A stretch of 64,000 nucleotides of DNA from Actinoplanes sichuanensis (GCF_033097365.1 NZ_AP028461.1:9114001-9178000); one strand, 5' to 3'; counted from the stretch's first letter, positions 8,815-17,691 are shown. Notes: generated from the letters alone by a model not told the origin. Numbers and translations are program-made.

Positions 8815-10476
8815 GTGAGTGGCGGACCACTGATCGTGCAGTCGGACAAGACTCTGCTCCTGGAGGTGGATCACCCGGATGCCCAGGCCTGTCGGATGGC
8901 GATCGCGCCGTTCGCTGAGCTGGAGCGGTCACCGGAGCATGTGCACACCTACCGGCTGACGCCGCTCGGGTTGTGGAACTCTCGGGCCGCCGGCCACGAC
9001 GCGGAGAGCGTGGTCGATGCGCTGATCAAATTCTCTCGTTATCCGGTGCCGCACGCGCTGCTGGTGGACGTCGCCGAGACGATGGACCGGTACGGGCGGC
9101 TGCAGCTGCTGAACGATCCGGTGCACGGGCTGGTCCTGCGCGGCCTCGACAAGATCGTGCTGATCGAGGTGGCGAAGTCGAAGAAGCTGGCCGGCATGCT
9201 CGGCGCCCGCCTCGACGACGAGACCATCGCGGTGCACGGCTCGGAGCGCGGCCGGCTCAAGCAGGCACTGCTCAAGCTGGGCTGGCCCGCCGAGGACCTG
9301 GCCGGGTATGTCGACGGTGAGGCGCACGAGATCGGCCTCGCTGAGGACGGGTGGACGCTCCGGTCGTACCAGCAAGAGGCCGTTGACGGGTTTTGGGCGG
9401 GTGGCTCCGGGGTCGTCGTGCTGCCCTGCGGGGCGGGTAAGACGCTGGTCGGTGCGGCGGCGATGGCGACCGCCAAGGCGACCACGTTGATCCTGGTCAC
9501 CAACACGGTCGCCGGCCGGCAGTGGAAACGGGAGTTGCTGGCCCGGACCACGCTGACCGAGGACGAGATCGGTGAGTACAGCGGCGAGCGCAAGGAGATC
9601 CGCCCGGTCACCATCGCGACGTACCAGGTGCTGACGTCGCGGCGCGGTGGCACGTTCACGCATCTGGATCTGTTCGGCGCCCGCGACTGGGGTCTGGTCA
9701 TCTACGACGAGGTGCACCTGCTGCCGGCGCCGATCTTCCGGTTCACCGCGGATCTGCAGGCCCGCCGCCGGCTCGGTCTGACCGCGACGCTGGTCCGGGA
9801 GGACGGCCGGGAGGGTGACGTCTTCTCGCTGATCGGGCCGAAACGCTACGACGCCCCGTGGAAGGACATCGAGGCCCAGGGCTGGATCGCGCCGGCCGAG
9901 TGCGTCGAGGTCCGGGTCACCCTGACCGATGCGGAGCGGATGTCGTACGCGGTGACCGAGGCCGAGGAACGCTATCGGGTGGCGGCCACCGCACGTACCA
10001 AGCTGCCCGTGGTGAAGGCCCTGGTGGAGCGCCATCCGGGTGAGCAGGTGCTGGTGATCGGCGGCTTCCTGGACCAGTTGCACGAGCTGGGCGAGTTCCT
10101 GGACGCGCCGATCGTGCAGGGTTCGACGACGAACAAGGAACGGGAGCGCCTGTTCGACGCGTTCCGCGACGGTTCACTGCGGACGCTGGTGCTGTCGAAG
10201 GTCGGCAACTTCTCGATCGACCTGCCGGAGGCGGCGGTGGCGATCCAGGTATCCGGCACGTTCGGTTCGCGGCAGGAGGAGGCGCAGCGTCTGGGCCGGG
10301 TGCTGCGGCCGAAGGGCGACGGGCGGCAGGCGCACTTCTACACGGTGGTCTCCCGCGACACGATCGACACCGAGTATGCGGCGCATCGTCAGAGATTCCT
10401 GGCCGAGCAGGGGTACGCCTACAAGATCATCGACGCCGACGACGTTCTCGGCCCACCCCTCCCCAAGATCGACTGA
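8815..10476 (+). CDS. XPB-type DNA repair helicase
   Basis: A 553-aa superfamily-2 3'-5' helicase. The order is an N-terminal XPB damage-recognition-like region (residues 1-160), then RecA-like domain 1 with Q-region TLRSYQQEAVDGF, Walker A PCGAGKT and Walker B DEVH, motif III LTATLV, and RecA-like domain 2 ending with a Q-x-x-Q/R-x-GR-x-x-R motif (RQEEAQRLGRVLR). This matches bacterial XPB enzymes, which unwind DNA during repair or transcription-coupled processes. GTG 8815 was chosen because GGAGGG lies just upstream and the frame before it does not resemble the family. A strong hairpin follows the stop. It probably acts with the helicase-associated protein encoded 1.1 kb upstream. Confidence 0.9.
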   Translation: MSGGPLIVQSDKTLLLEVDHPDAQACRMAIAPFAELERSPEHVHTYRLTPLGLWNSRAAGHDAESVVDALIKFSRYPVPHALLVDVAETMDRYGRLQLLNDPVHGLVLRGLDKIVLIEVAKSKKLAGMLGARLDDETIAVHGSERGRLKQALLKLGWPAEDLAGYVDGEAHEIGLAEDGWTLRSYQQEAVDGFWAGGSGVVVLPCGAGKTLVGAAAMATAKATTLILVTNTVAGRQWKRELLARTTLTEDEIGEYSGERKEIRPVTIATYQVLTSRRGGTFTHLDLFGARDWGLVIYDEVHLLPAPIFRFTADLQARRRLGLTATLVREDGREGDVFSLIGPKRYDAPWKDIEAQGWIAPAECVEVRVTLTDAERMSYAVTEAEERYRVAATARTKLPVVKALVERHPGEQVLVIGGFLDQLHELGEFLDAPIVQGSTTNKERERLFDAFRDGSLRTLVLSKVGNFSIDLPEAAVAIQVSGTFGSRQEEAQRLGRVLRPKGDGRQAHFYTVVSRDTIDTEYAAHRQRFLAEQGYAYKIIDADDVLGPPLPKID

Positions 10477-10481
10477 GTGAC

Positions 10482-10508
10482 GTGCCCGGCGTGAACATCG
10501 CCGGGCAC
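10482..10508 (+). terminator. Hairpin after the XPB helicase
   Basis: Arms GTGCCCGGCG (10482-10491) and CGCCGGGCAC (10499-10508) around a 7-base loop, six bases after the stop. The left arm with its flank, GACGTGCCCGGC, recurs in the hairpin at 25336. Confidence 0.75.
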
Positions 10509-10572
10509 GGAACCGGGTCACGATCGACGCCTTCCTCGCCGGCTGGGCGAGGCCGCCGCCCGGCTGTGCCGG

Positions 10573-11616
10573 ACCTAGACGAGTAAGTCTTAACCCAGGC
10601 CAGTGGTCATAGGCGATCAATGACCTGGTCACGGGCTGTCCGGTGGCGCGGTTGTGCCAGATCGCGGCGGTCATGGCGAGCAGGCGCTGGGCGATACGGG
10701 CGCCGACGCCTTCGATGCCGCGGCCGCCGTGCAGTTCGATGTCGAGTTGCCCTTTCAGGGTGTCGTTGACCGACTCGATCAACTGGCGTACGGGTTTGAG
10801 CAGGTGCTCGCCAGGACGTGGGGTCCGGTTGCGGTAGGACGGCCGTGGCAGCCGTGCCCCGCGTTCGGCGAGCCACCGGTCGAGTTCGGCCGAGACGTAG
10901 CCTTTGCCGGCGATGATCAGCTGTCCGGGCCGGGCGGCGAGGAGACCGGGGTTCTCTTCCAGCACCGCGGCCAGGACCTGACGTTCGTCGGCTTTGGCGT
11001 CGGCCAGAGCCCAGGCGATCGGTAGCCCGGACGGTGTGCAGACCAGGTGCGGCCGCAGGCCCCAGAAGAACCGGGAATGTGACGAGCATTAGCCGTAGAC
11101 CGCCCAGCCGTCCAGGCCGGAACGCTTCACCGTCGGCCTGGATCGGCCGCACTCGACCGGTGTGGAATCGGTGACCCAGACGTCGTCGAACCACAGGTCG
11201 GTGTCCGCAGCGACCACCTGGATGGCCTTTCTTCAGCAACGGCAACGCGGCACGCAGCCGCTTGTTGTAGCCGGACTGCCCAGGCAGATACGGGAACGCA
11301 CCGGGCAGGTGGCGGGGAAGAAACCGCAGCCAGCGGGCTTCGGACCGGATCCCGAGCAGGGCTTGGGCGACGGCCATGGTGATCAGTTCGGCGTCGGACA
11401 GCTTCGGTGGCCGACCGGCCCGGCAGGGCTTGCCGAGCCAGTCATCGATCTTCACGTAGGGTGCGGTGAGAAGGTGTTGATGTCTGTCGTCACAAACAGA
11501 TCATTGACACCCTTCACCCTTTACTACGGTCACGTGCCCAACTCGGCGCTGGTCACCCGTACAGCCCTCTCCCGGGCCTCACCAAGCCCTATGAGTTAGG
11601 ACTTACTCGTCTAGGT
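10573..11616. mobile_element. Degenerate IS982-type insertion sequence
   Basis: About 1,044 bp bounded by inverted repeats: ACCTAGACGAGTAAGTC plus T/C plus TAAC at 10573-10594, and its complement at 11595-11616, one mismatch in 22. The element carries one transposase gene on the minus strand, now broken (see next entry). No target-site duplication is visible: the left flank is ...GTGCCGG and the right flank TGATCTC..., so the insertion is old or a flank was deleted. Its right end overlaps the end of the GntR gene, whose stop codon TAG lies inside the repeat. Confidence 0.88.
10603..11493 (-). pseudogene. IS982-family transposase, two frameshifts and a nonsense codon
   Basis: Reading the minus strand from GTG 11493 gives VTTDINT, then a one-base loss near 11472 moves the frame to LLTAPYVKIDDWLGKP...GYNKRLRAALPLLKK. 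A one-base gain near 11228 then breaks it again, and the original frame continues AIQVVAADTDLWFDDVWVTD with STPVECGRS. A TAA at 11089-11091 replaces the expected Tyr in the YGYCSSHS region. The frame resumes through FFWGLRPHLVCTP, ADAKADERQV, KGYVSAELDRWLAERG and LIESVNDTLKGQLDIELHGG to AYDH. The DDE catalytic residues are all still readable (WVTD, DAKAD, LIES). Three independent lesions mean no intact transposase can be made, barring multiple recoding events. Confidence 0.9.
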
Positions 11617-12300
11617 TGATCTCCACTGTAGAGACAGTCGGGTGGCGGCCCGCTCGGCGCGGATCTCCATCAGATCGCCGAGGATCACCGCCCGGTCGAC
11701 GACCACCACCTGCTCGTCCATGGCGTAGGTGGTGCGTTCGCTGACGAAGACGGCCTCCCCGGCCGGCCGCCGCAGATGCCCGGCGACCGGCTCGGTCAGC
11801 AGCCCGGGCACGATCCGCTCCGAGGCCCGCACGATGGTCACTCCGGCCTCGGCCAGCGCCACATAGAGCGACACCCGCCGGAAGTCCTCACCGGCGATCG
11901 CGGCGGCCCAGGGTGCGGGTACCGACGACGTCTGGTGGATCACCGGCTGATCGTCGAGCAGACGGACCCGCTCCAGACGAAGGCCGTCGTCCAGGGCGGC
12001 CGACACCACCTCGGTGGTCACCCGGCGGCCCTGTTCGCGCAGGTCCTCGACGAAGCTGCGCAGTGTGTCGACCCGGTAGGCGGCCTGCACCGGCGCGACG
12101 AAGGTCCCCCGCCCGGCCTGCTGAACGATCAGACCCTCGTCGCGCAACTCCTGCAACGCCTGCCGCAGCGTCATCAGCGTGACCCCGTAACTGGCGCTGA
12201 GCTCCCGCTGGGCCGGCAACGCGTCACCCGGTCGGTACTCCCCGGCCCGGATCCGGTCGGCGAGGTCGGTGGCGATGCGCCGGTATGCGGGAATTTTCAC
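11611..12300 (-). CDS. GntR/HutC-type regulator with UTRA domain, 3' end set by the IS
   Basis: A 229-aa repressor-type protein. Residues 1-70 form the winged helix (YRRIATDLADRIRAGEYRPG, then LSASYGVTLMTLRQALQELRDEGLI and GRGTFV). Residues 90-225 form the UTRA ligand-binding domain. The ATG overlaps the trpA stop (ATGA), so it is the last gene of a trpB-trpA-gntR operon. The stop TAG lies inside the inverted repeat of the adjacent insertion sequence: the native reading runs ...LSLQWRST and then enters the element. The protein is close to the usual 235-250 aa, so probably only a few residues were lost. It is the obvious candidate to bind the TTCTAGAA palindrome upstream of trpB; ligand unknown. 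Confidence 0.88.
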   Translation of the reverse strand: MKIPAYRRIATDLADRIRAGEYRPGDALPAQRELSASYGVTLMTLRQALQELRDEGLIVQQAGRGTFVAPVQAAYRVDTLRSFVEDLREQGRRVTTEVVSAALDDGLRLERVRLLDDQPVIHQTSSVPAPWAAAIAGEDFRRVSLYVALAEAGVTIVRASERIVPGLLTEPVAGHLRRPAGEAVFVSERTTYAMDEQVVVVDRAVILGDLMEIRAERAATRLSLQWRST

Positions 12301-13064
12301 GGAACACAGTGTGGCCCATCCTCGTCGAGTGCCCGGCGGAACCCGGCCAGCACCGCACCGAGCTCCGCGGGAGTGCCACCGTCGAGGATGCGTCGCATCA
12401 GCGCGGCTCCGATCACCACACCGTCGGCCGACCGCACCGCGGTCACCGCCTCGGAGTGACTGGCGATCCCGAAGGCGAGCAGCACCGGCAGGTCGGTGAG
12501 TGTCCGCAGTTCGGCGGCCAGCCGCCCACCCGAGGCGGAGAAGGTCGAGCCGGTGGTGCCCATCGTCGAGACCGCGTAGACGAACCCGCGGGACGCCGCC
12601 GCGATCTCGGCGAGCCGGGCGGCGGGTGTGGTCGGGGCCGCCAGCAGGGTCAGGTCGATCCCGGCCGAGGCTGCCGCGGCGGCGAGCCCGGCGGACTCGT
12701 CGACCGGCACGTCCGGGACGATCAGCCCACCGATCCCGGCGGCGGCCAGGTCACGGCAGAACGTCGAGGCGTCCCGATGCACCACGAGGTTGTAGTAGGT
12801 CATCGCGATCAGTGGCACACCGACGTCGATCGCGGTGACGTCGTCGAGGATGCTCCGGACCGTCACACCACGACGCAGGGCGACGTCGGATGCCTCCTGA
12901 ATGGTCGGTCCGTCCAGGATCGGGTCGGAGAACGGCAATCCGATCTCGATGGCGTCGGCGCCGTTGCGGGCGTATTCGTGCAGGTAGTCGATCCAGTCCG
13001 GGCGGATGCCGCCGGTCACGTAGGGCACCAGCAGCGGGCGGCCGGTGCGCGGCAGGGTGGTCAT
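12297..13064 (-). CDS. trpA: Tryptophan synthase alpha subunit
   Basis: A 255-aa TIM-barrel protein that cleaves indole-3-glycerol phosphate to indole and glyceraldehyde 3-phosphate and channels indole to TrpB. Visible family marks are [14 protein letters not shown], the catalytic-Glu segment [20 protein letters not shown] (Glu and Asp), [19 protein letters not shown] and [13 protein letters not shown] with the phosphate site. Its ATG overlaps the trpB stop (ATGA) and its own stop overlaps the gntR start, so all three are one coupled operon. It lacks the trpC/trpE/trpD company of a full trp operon, so it may be a second, separately regulated copy. Confidence 0.93.
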   Translation of the reverse strand: MTTLPRTGRPLLVPYVTGGIRPDWIDYLHEYARNGADAIEIGLPFSDPILDGPTIQEASDVALRRGVTVRSILDDVTAIDVGVPLIAMTYYNLVVHRDASTFCRDLAAAGIGGLIVPDVPVDESAGLAAAAASAGIDLTLLAAPTTPAARLAEIAAASRGFVYAVSTMGTTGSTFSASGGRLAAELRTLTDLPVLLAFGIASHSEAVTAVRSADGVVIGAALMRRILDGGTPAELGAVLAGFRRALDEDGPHCVP

Positions 13065-14257
13065 GACGCCGCCATCAGGGTCGCCATGTCCTTGTCGCCC
13101 CGCCCGGAGAGCGTCACCAGCACCGTCGACCACGGCGGCAGTTCGCCGGATTCGGCGGCCCGGATCACCCAGGCGATGGCGTGGGCGGATTCCAGAGCGG
13201 GAAGAATTCCTTCGGTACGGGCCAGCCGGTGCACAGCCGGGACGATCTCCTCGTCGCGAACCGTGACATACCGCGCCCGCCCGCTGTCCTTGAGATGGGC
13301 GTGCTCCGGTCCGATGCCCGGGTAGTCGAGCCCGGCCGCGATCGAGTGCGCCTCGGTGACCTGCCCGTTCTCGTCCTGCATCAGGTAGGACCGGAACCCG
13401 TGGAGCACACCGACCTGCCCGAACGCGATCGCCGCCCCACCTTCGGCCTCGACTCCGACGAGCCGGGCCGGGGTGTCGACGAAACCGGCGAACGTACCCG
13501 CCGCGTTGGATCCGCCGCCGACACAGGCGACCACGTAGTCGGGCACCCCGATGCTGAGTTCGGCCGCGCACTGTTGCCGGGCCTCGTCCCCGATGACGCG
13601 CTGAAATTCCCGGACCATCCATGGGTACGGGTGTGGGCCCATCACCGAGCCGAGGCAGTAGTGGGCCTCGTCCACACAGGTGACCCACTGCCGGAGCGCC
13701 TCACTCGTGGAGTCCTTGAGAGTGCGGGTGCCGCTGGTGACCGGGATGACCTCGGCGCCGAGCATCTTCATCCGGAACACGTTGAGGGCCTGCCGCTCGA
13801 TGTCGACCTCACCCATGTAGACGGTGGCCTCCAGGCCGAGGAGTGCGGCGGCGGTGGCGGTGGCGACCCCGTGCTGTCCGGCGCCGGTCTCGGCGAGGAG
13901 ACGGGTCTTGCCCATCCGTTTGGCGAGCAGCGCCTGCCCCAGCACATTGTTGATCTTGTGGGAGCCGGTGTGCGCCAGGTCTTCGCGCTTGAGCAGCACG
14001 TTCACACCCAGCTCCGCGGACAGCCTCCAGGCCGGAGTGAGGGCGGTGGGTCGTCCGGCGTGCACGGCGAGCAGCCGATCGAGGTCACGCCGGAACCGCG
14101 GGTCGGCCCAGGCGTCACGGAACGCCTCCTCCAGCGCGGCACACGCCGGAATCAGCGACTCGGGCACGTAGCGCCCGCCGTACTCCCCGAACCGGCCGAT
14201 CGAGCCGGGGTCGCTCATGACACTGGCGGCCGGTCGCGGCAGCGCGATCTCGGTCAT
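13061..14257 (-). CDS. trpB: Tryptophan synthase beta subunit
   Basis: A 398-aa PLP enzyme that condenses indole with serine. The PLP lysine lies in TGSHKINN, with [22 protein letters not shown], the communication segment VGVEAEGG and [10 protein letters not shown] all in place. The first 12 residues precede the usual start region ([20 protein letters not shown]), but the ATG at 14257 has an excellent GGAGGTG at proper spacing, so it is kept. First gene of trpB-trpA-gntR. The leader contains a long palindrome immediately downstream of a TATAAC -10, giving a ready explanation for repression by the operon's own GntR protein. Confidence 0.94.
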   Translation of the reverse strand: MTEIALPRPAASVMSDPGSIGRFGEYGGRYVPESLIPACAALEEAFRDAWADPRFRRDLDRLLAVHAGRPTALTPAWRLSAELGVNVLLKREDLAHTGSHKINNVLGQALLAKRMGKTRLLAETGAGQHGVATATAAALLGLEATVYMGEVDIERQALNVFRMKMLGAEVIPVTSGTRTLKDSTSEALRQWVTCVDEAHYCLGSVMGPHPYPWMVREFQRVIGDEARQQCAAELSIGVPDYVVACVGGGSNAAGTFAGFVDTPARLVGVEAEGGAAIAFGQVGVLHGFRSYLMQDENGQVTEAHSIAAGLDYPGIGPEHAHLKDSGRARYVTVRDEEIVPAVHRLARTEGILPALESAHAIAWVIRAAESGELPPWSTVLVTLSGRGDKDMATLMAAS

Positions 14258-14268
14258 GACACACCTCC

Positions 14269-14297
14269 ACTGTTCTAGAACTGAGTTCTAGAACAGT
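14269..14297 (-). promoter_or_regulatory. Double TTCTAGAA operator in the trpB leader, with -10 TATAAC
   Basis: A 29-bp perfect palindrome: ACTGTTCTAGAACT (14269-14282), central G, AGTTCTAGAACAGT (14284-14297). It contains two copies of TTCTAGAA, and each half resembles the GntR/HutC (DasR-type) consensus with a CTAG core. On the minus strand TATAAC (14296-14301) directly precedes it and GGAGGTG follows it, so a bound repressor would sit across the transcription start. Confidence 0.75.
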
Positions 14298-14313
14298 TAT
14301 ATACCTCCGCACG

Positions 14314-15222
14314 CTATTCGGGAACCACCGGCCCCCCTCGGAGTAGATCGGCGAGCAGATCGCCATGGGCGGCGACCCGGTCCAGGACCTCGGCCGGGCC
14401 GAACTGACGGGCCGGCATCTCGCCGGTGGCCATGGCCACGACCTCGTCCCAGGTGAGCGGGGTCGAGGCGGTCGGCGACGAGCCCGCGCGCAGCGAATAC
14501 GGCGTGACCGTGGTCTTGGCCGCGACGTTCTGACTCCAGTCGATGAAGACCTTTCCCGGCCGGAGCTGTTTGGCCATCTTCGCGGTGATCGAGCCGGGCA
14601 CCATCACGGCGAGCTCCTCGGCGACCGTGTGGGCGAAGGCCGCGACGACGTCCGCGGACTGCGTGCCCGAGATCGGACAGCACAGCTGCATGCCCTTCTT
14701 CCCCGAGGTCTTCGGGTGGGCGGCGATCCCGGAGGCGGCCAGTCGGTCCCGCATCAACACCGCCACCGCGCAGCACTCGCGCAGACCGGCCGGTGCGCCC
14801 GGGTCCAGATCGACGACCAGCAGGTCCGGGTCGACGCCGACCCGCCACTGCGGGGTGTGCAGCTCGATCGCCGCCAGGTTGGCCAGCCAGACCAGGGTGG
14901 CCAGCTCGTCGACGACCACGAAGTCGATGGTCTCCCGACTCTTGGTGGAACCGGGCACCGGCAGCGTCTCGAGGCGGACCCAGTCGGGCGTACCCCCGGG
15001 TTTGTTCTTCTCGAAGAAATGCGCCTCGTCGACACCGTTGGGGTAGCGGATCCGGGTGACCACCCGATCCCGCAGGTGCGGCAGCAGGACCGGCGCGATC
15101 CGTGTGTAGTAGTCGATCACCTCGCCCTTGGTGAATCCGGCCGCCGGATACATGACCTTGTCCAGGTTGGAGAGCTCGAGGTCACGGCCCTCGATGGTCA
15201 CCGGGATCCGGTCACGGGGCAT
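14314..15222 (-). CDS. LigD-type NHEJ primase-polymerase
   Basis: A 302-aa stand-alone LigD polymerase domain that fills ends during non-homologous end joining. Marks are LSNLDKVMYP, TKGEVIDYY, RYPNGVDEAHFFEKN, the catalytic DLDPG (metal-binding Asp pair), HPKTSGKKGMQLCCPI with a conserved Lys/His cluster, and FIDWSQN. ATG 15222 overlaps the end of the ligase gene by 11 bases and follows GGAG, so the ligase and the polymerase are coupled. No LigD nuclease (3'-phosphoesterase) domain is present here. The stop is immediately upstream of the trpB promoter. Confidence 0.92.
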   Translation of the reverse strand: MPRDRIPVTIEGRDLELSNLDKVMYPAAGFTKGEVIDYYTRIAPVLLPHLRDRVVTRIRYPNGVDEAHFFEKNKPGGTPDWVRLETLPVPGSTKSRETIDFVVVDELATLVWLANLAAIELHTPQWRVGVDPDLLVVDLDPGAPAGLRECCAVAVLMRDRLAASGIAAHPKTSGKKGMQLCCPISGTQSADVVAAFAHTVAEELAVMVPGSITAKMAKQLRPGKVFIDWSQNVAAKTTVTPYSLRAGSSPTASTPLTWDEVVAMATGEMPARQFGPAEVLDRVAAHGDLLADLLRGGPVVPE

Positions 15223-16153
15223 CGTCGGCACACTCCGATGGCTTCTTGTCGTCACGTAGCCGCAGGAAGCGGGGGAAACGCAGACGACGGTCGGGGGTCT
15301 GGTTGCCGTAGCGGACCTCGGCGACCAACTCCGGGCGTACCCAATGTGCTCCCTTGGAATCCTCGCGCGGCACCGCGCCGGGAGCGAACGGCGAATCCGG
15401 AGTGGCGAGCGGCGTCAGCCGCGAGAGGAGGTCGCGCTCGGCGGCCGCGCCGATGCCGCCGCCGACCCGGCCCCGGAAGGCCAGGCCGTCCGCGGTCGGC
15501 ACCCCGATCAGGAGGCCACCGAGTTTGCGCGCGCCGGGCCGCCAGCCGCCGATGACGTAGTCGCCGGTCTGGTCGAACTTGACCTTCACCCAGTCCGTCG
15601 AGCGGAGTCCGGGCAGGTAGACCGAGTCGGAACGCTTGGCCATCACCCCTTCGAGCCGGTTCTCCCGGGCGGCGGCCTCGGTGGCCGGCCCGTCGCCGAA
15701 CGACGGCGGCACCATCCAGTGCGAGCCGGCCAGGTCGAGTTCCTCCAGGCGCTCGCGCCGGGCCAGGTAGGGCAGGCCGGTGTAGTCCATGCCGTCGAGG
15801 TAGAGCAGGTCGAAGATCAGGTAGGTGACCGGGAGGGTGGCCGCCAGCCGCGCCGCCTTGTTCTTGTCGCGGACGTGCATCCGCTCGGCCAGCGCGGTGA
15901 ACGAGGGCCGCCCGGCGGCGTCGAGGACGACCATCTCGCCGTCGAGGAGAGTGCCCTCCGGCAGGTGCAGGTCGGCGATCTCCGGATAGGCGGCGGTGAC
16001 CAGCGCGCCGGACCGGGCGTAGAGGGCGGGCGGACCGTCGCCGAAGAGCGCCAGGACGCGGACGCCGTCCCACTTGAACTCGAAACTCCAGTCCGGGCCC
16101 ACCGGCAACCCGCCCGCGGTCGCGAGCATCGGGGTGAGCGGTGATCCGGCCAC
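15212..16153 (-). CDS. LigD-type ATP-dependent DNA ligase
   Basis: A 313-aa ligase with nucleotidyltransferase and OB domains. Motif I is EFKWDGVR (adenylated Lys), with LLDGEMVVLD (III), LIFDLLYLDG (IIIa), EGVMAKR (IV) and WVKVKF (V). It seals ends brought together by Ku. The start is placed at GTG 16153 because TATGGT lies exactly six bases before it, as in the other leaderless genes here. An ATG at 16207 is in frame but leaves no room for a ribosome binding site before the divergent ku. The gene is coupled to the polymerase gene and divergent from ku: a complete split LigD/Ku set. Confidence 0.92.
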   Translation of the reverse strand: MAGSPLTPMLATAGGLPVGPDWSFEFKWDGVRVLALFGDGPPALYARSGALVTAAYPEIADLHLPEGTLLDGEMVVLDAAGRPSFTALAERMHVRDKNKAARLAATLPVTYLIFDLLYLDGMDYTGLPYLARRERLEELDLAGSHWMVPPSFGDGPATEAAARENRLEGVMAKRSDSVYLPGLRSTDWVKVKFDQTGDYVIGGWRPGARKLGGLLIGVPTADGLAFRGRVGGGIGAAAERDLLSRLTPLATPDSPFAPGAVPREDSKGAHWVRPELVAEVRYGNQTPDRRLRFPRFLRLRDDKKPSECADDAP

Positions 16154-16159
16154 CCGATC

Positions 16160-16165
16160 ACCATA
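16160..16165 (-). promoter_or_regulatory. -10 hexamer TATGGT, leaderless ligase
   Basis: On the minus strand TATGGT ends six bases before GTG 16153. It lies inside the longer open frame and is the main argument for the shorter ligase start. Confidence 0.42.
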
Positions 16166-16216
16166 GGCAGAAGCAATCACCTTACGCAGGCGTCCCAGTG
16201 ATGCCATTCTGAGGAC

Positions 16217-17131
16217 ATGCGAGCGATCTGGAAGGGCGCTGTCTCATTCGGTCTGGTGTCGATCGCCGTCAAGCTCTACTCGGCGACCGAGGAGAAGGAC
16301 ATCCGCTTCCACCAGGTGCACCGCACCGACGGGGGCCGGATCAAGTACCAGCGCACCTGCTCGGTGGACGGCGAGGCGGTCAGCTACGACGACATCGCCA
16401 AGGGCTATGACATCGGCGGCGGCGAAATGGTGATCTTGACCGATGAGGATTTCGCCGATCTTCCGTTGAGTACGTCACGCGCAATCGACGTGCTCGAATT
16501 CGTCCCGGCTGAGCAGATCGACCCGATTCTCTTCGCGAAGGCCTATTATCTGGAACCCGAGGGCCAGGCGGCGAAACCCTACGTGCTGCTGCGCGACGCC
16601 CTGCGGGACGCCGAGCGGGTGGCCATCGTCAAGATCGCGATCCGGCAGCGCGAACAGCTCGCCACCCTCCGGGTCCGTGACGACGTGCTCGTCCTCAACA
16701 CGATGATGTGGCCGGACGAGGTCCGTACCCCCGAATTCGGTTTCCTCGACGACGACATCGAGACCCGCCCGGCCGAGCTCGCGATGGCCGCCTCCCTGAT
16801 CGACTCGATGGCCGGCAGCTTCCAGCCCGACGAGTTCACCGACAACTACCGGGCCGCGTTGCAGGAGGTCATCGACGCCAAGATCGAGGGCCGCGAGGTG
16901 GTCCAGCCGGAAGAGGCCGAAGAGGCGCCGGCGGCGGCCATCGACCTGATGGCCGCGCTCAAGGCCTCCGTCGAAAGAGCCAAACAAGCACGAGGCGAGG
17001 GTACGGACGACGCGCACCGACCGGCGAAGAAGGCGTCGTCGGCGCCCCGGGCGAAGGCCACGGCGGCCAAGAAGGCGGCTCCGGCGAGGAAGACCACCAC
17101 GCCGCGGAAGGCCACCAAGAAGTCCGCGTGA
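16217..17131 (+). CDS. ku: Ku end-binding protein (NHEJ)
   Basis: A 304-aa Ku homodimer subunit that rings DNA ends and recruits LigD. The start MRAIWKGAVSFGLVSIAVKLY is diagnostic. The beta-barrel core runs to about 250. Residues 255-304 are an extended Lys/Ala/Pro tail (AKKASSAPRAKATAAKKAAP), as in actinobacterial Ku proteins where such tails bind DNA. The ATG follows GAGGAC, and CATTCT sits six bases before the start, so initiation may be partly leaderless. It is divergent from the LigD ligase gene; both promoters share a few tens of bases. Confidence 0.95.
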   Translation: MRAIWKGAVSFGLVSIAVKLYSATEEKDIRFHQVHRTDGGRIKYQRTCSVDGEAVSYDDIAKGYDIGGGEMVILTDEDFADLPLSTSRAIDVLEFVPAEQIDPILFAKAYYLEPEGQAAKPYVLLRDALRDAERVAIVKIAIRQREQLATLRVRDDVLVLNTMMWPDEVRTPEFGFLDDDIETRPAELAMAASLIDSMAGSFQPDEFTDNYRAALQEVIDAKIEGREVVQPEEAEEAPAAAIDLMAALKASVERAKQARGEGTDDAHRPAKKASSAPRAKATAAKKAAPARKTTTPRKATKKSA

Positions 17132-17132
17132 C

Positions 17133-17138
17133 TAATCT
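17133..17138 (+). promoter_or_regulatory. -10 hexamer TAATCT, leaderless Nudix gene
   Basis: TAATCT begins two bases after the ku stop codon and ends exactly six bases before the ATG of the Nudix gene. No ribosome binding site is visible. Confidence 0.48.
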
Positions 17139-17144
17139 TCTCCT

Positions 17145-17633
17145 ATGGGAGTTGCATGGGCGGAGTCCTACCTCGGCAAGGTGCGCGCGAGTATCGGCGA
17201 CACCGACACGATCTTCTTCGTCGGCGCCCGCACCGTGGTGTTCGACGAGCAGGGCCGGCTGCTGCTGATCCAGCGGTCGGACAACCACCGTTGGGCGATC
17301 CCGGCCGGGGCCATGGAGCTGGGCGAGAGCATGGCGGAGTGCGCCGTCCGCGAGTTGTGGGAGGAGACCGGCCTACGGGCCACGTCACTCACGCCGTATG
17401 TCTTCCACACGGCCCACACCTACACCAACGAGTACGAGCACACGTACCAGCAGGTACTCATGACGTTCGTGGTGCACTCGTGGGAGGGCGAGCTGCTCCG
17501 GCAGACCGACGAGAGTGTGGACGCCGGTTTCTTCCCGCTGGACGCGCTGCCCGGCCCGAAGTCGTTCGTCATCGACGAGGCCCTCGCCGACCTGGCCACC
17601 TTCCGCGAGACCGGCACGCTCATCATGAAGTAG
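17145..17633 (+). CDS. Nudix hydrolase
   Basis: A 162-aa pyrophosphohydrolase. The Nudix box reads GAMELGESMAECAVRELWEE followed by TGL, with every catalytic Glu in place (Gx5Ex7REUxEExGU). It is preceded by the substrate-strand NHRWAIPA. The protein is soluble with no extra domain. Substrates of this subfamily range from oxidised nucleotides to ADP-ribose or NDP-sugars, and nothing here decides between them. It sits 13 bases after ku with its own likely leaderless promoter, so a link to end-joining repair is only suggestive. Confidence 0.9.
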   Translation: MGVAWAESYLGKVRASIGDTDTIFFVGARTVVFDEQGRLLLIQRSDNHRWAIPAGAMELGESMAECAVRELWEETGLRATSLTPYVFHTAHTYTNEYEHTYQQVLMTFVVHSWEGELLRQTDESVDAGFFPLDALPGPKSFVIDEALADLATFRETGTLIMK

Positions 17634-17691
17634 GTAAGGGTGGGCTAAATCGCGGTGCGGCGTCCGGTTCGCTGGGGCAGGATTGCCGTTC

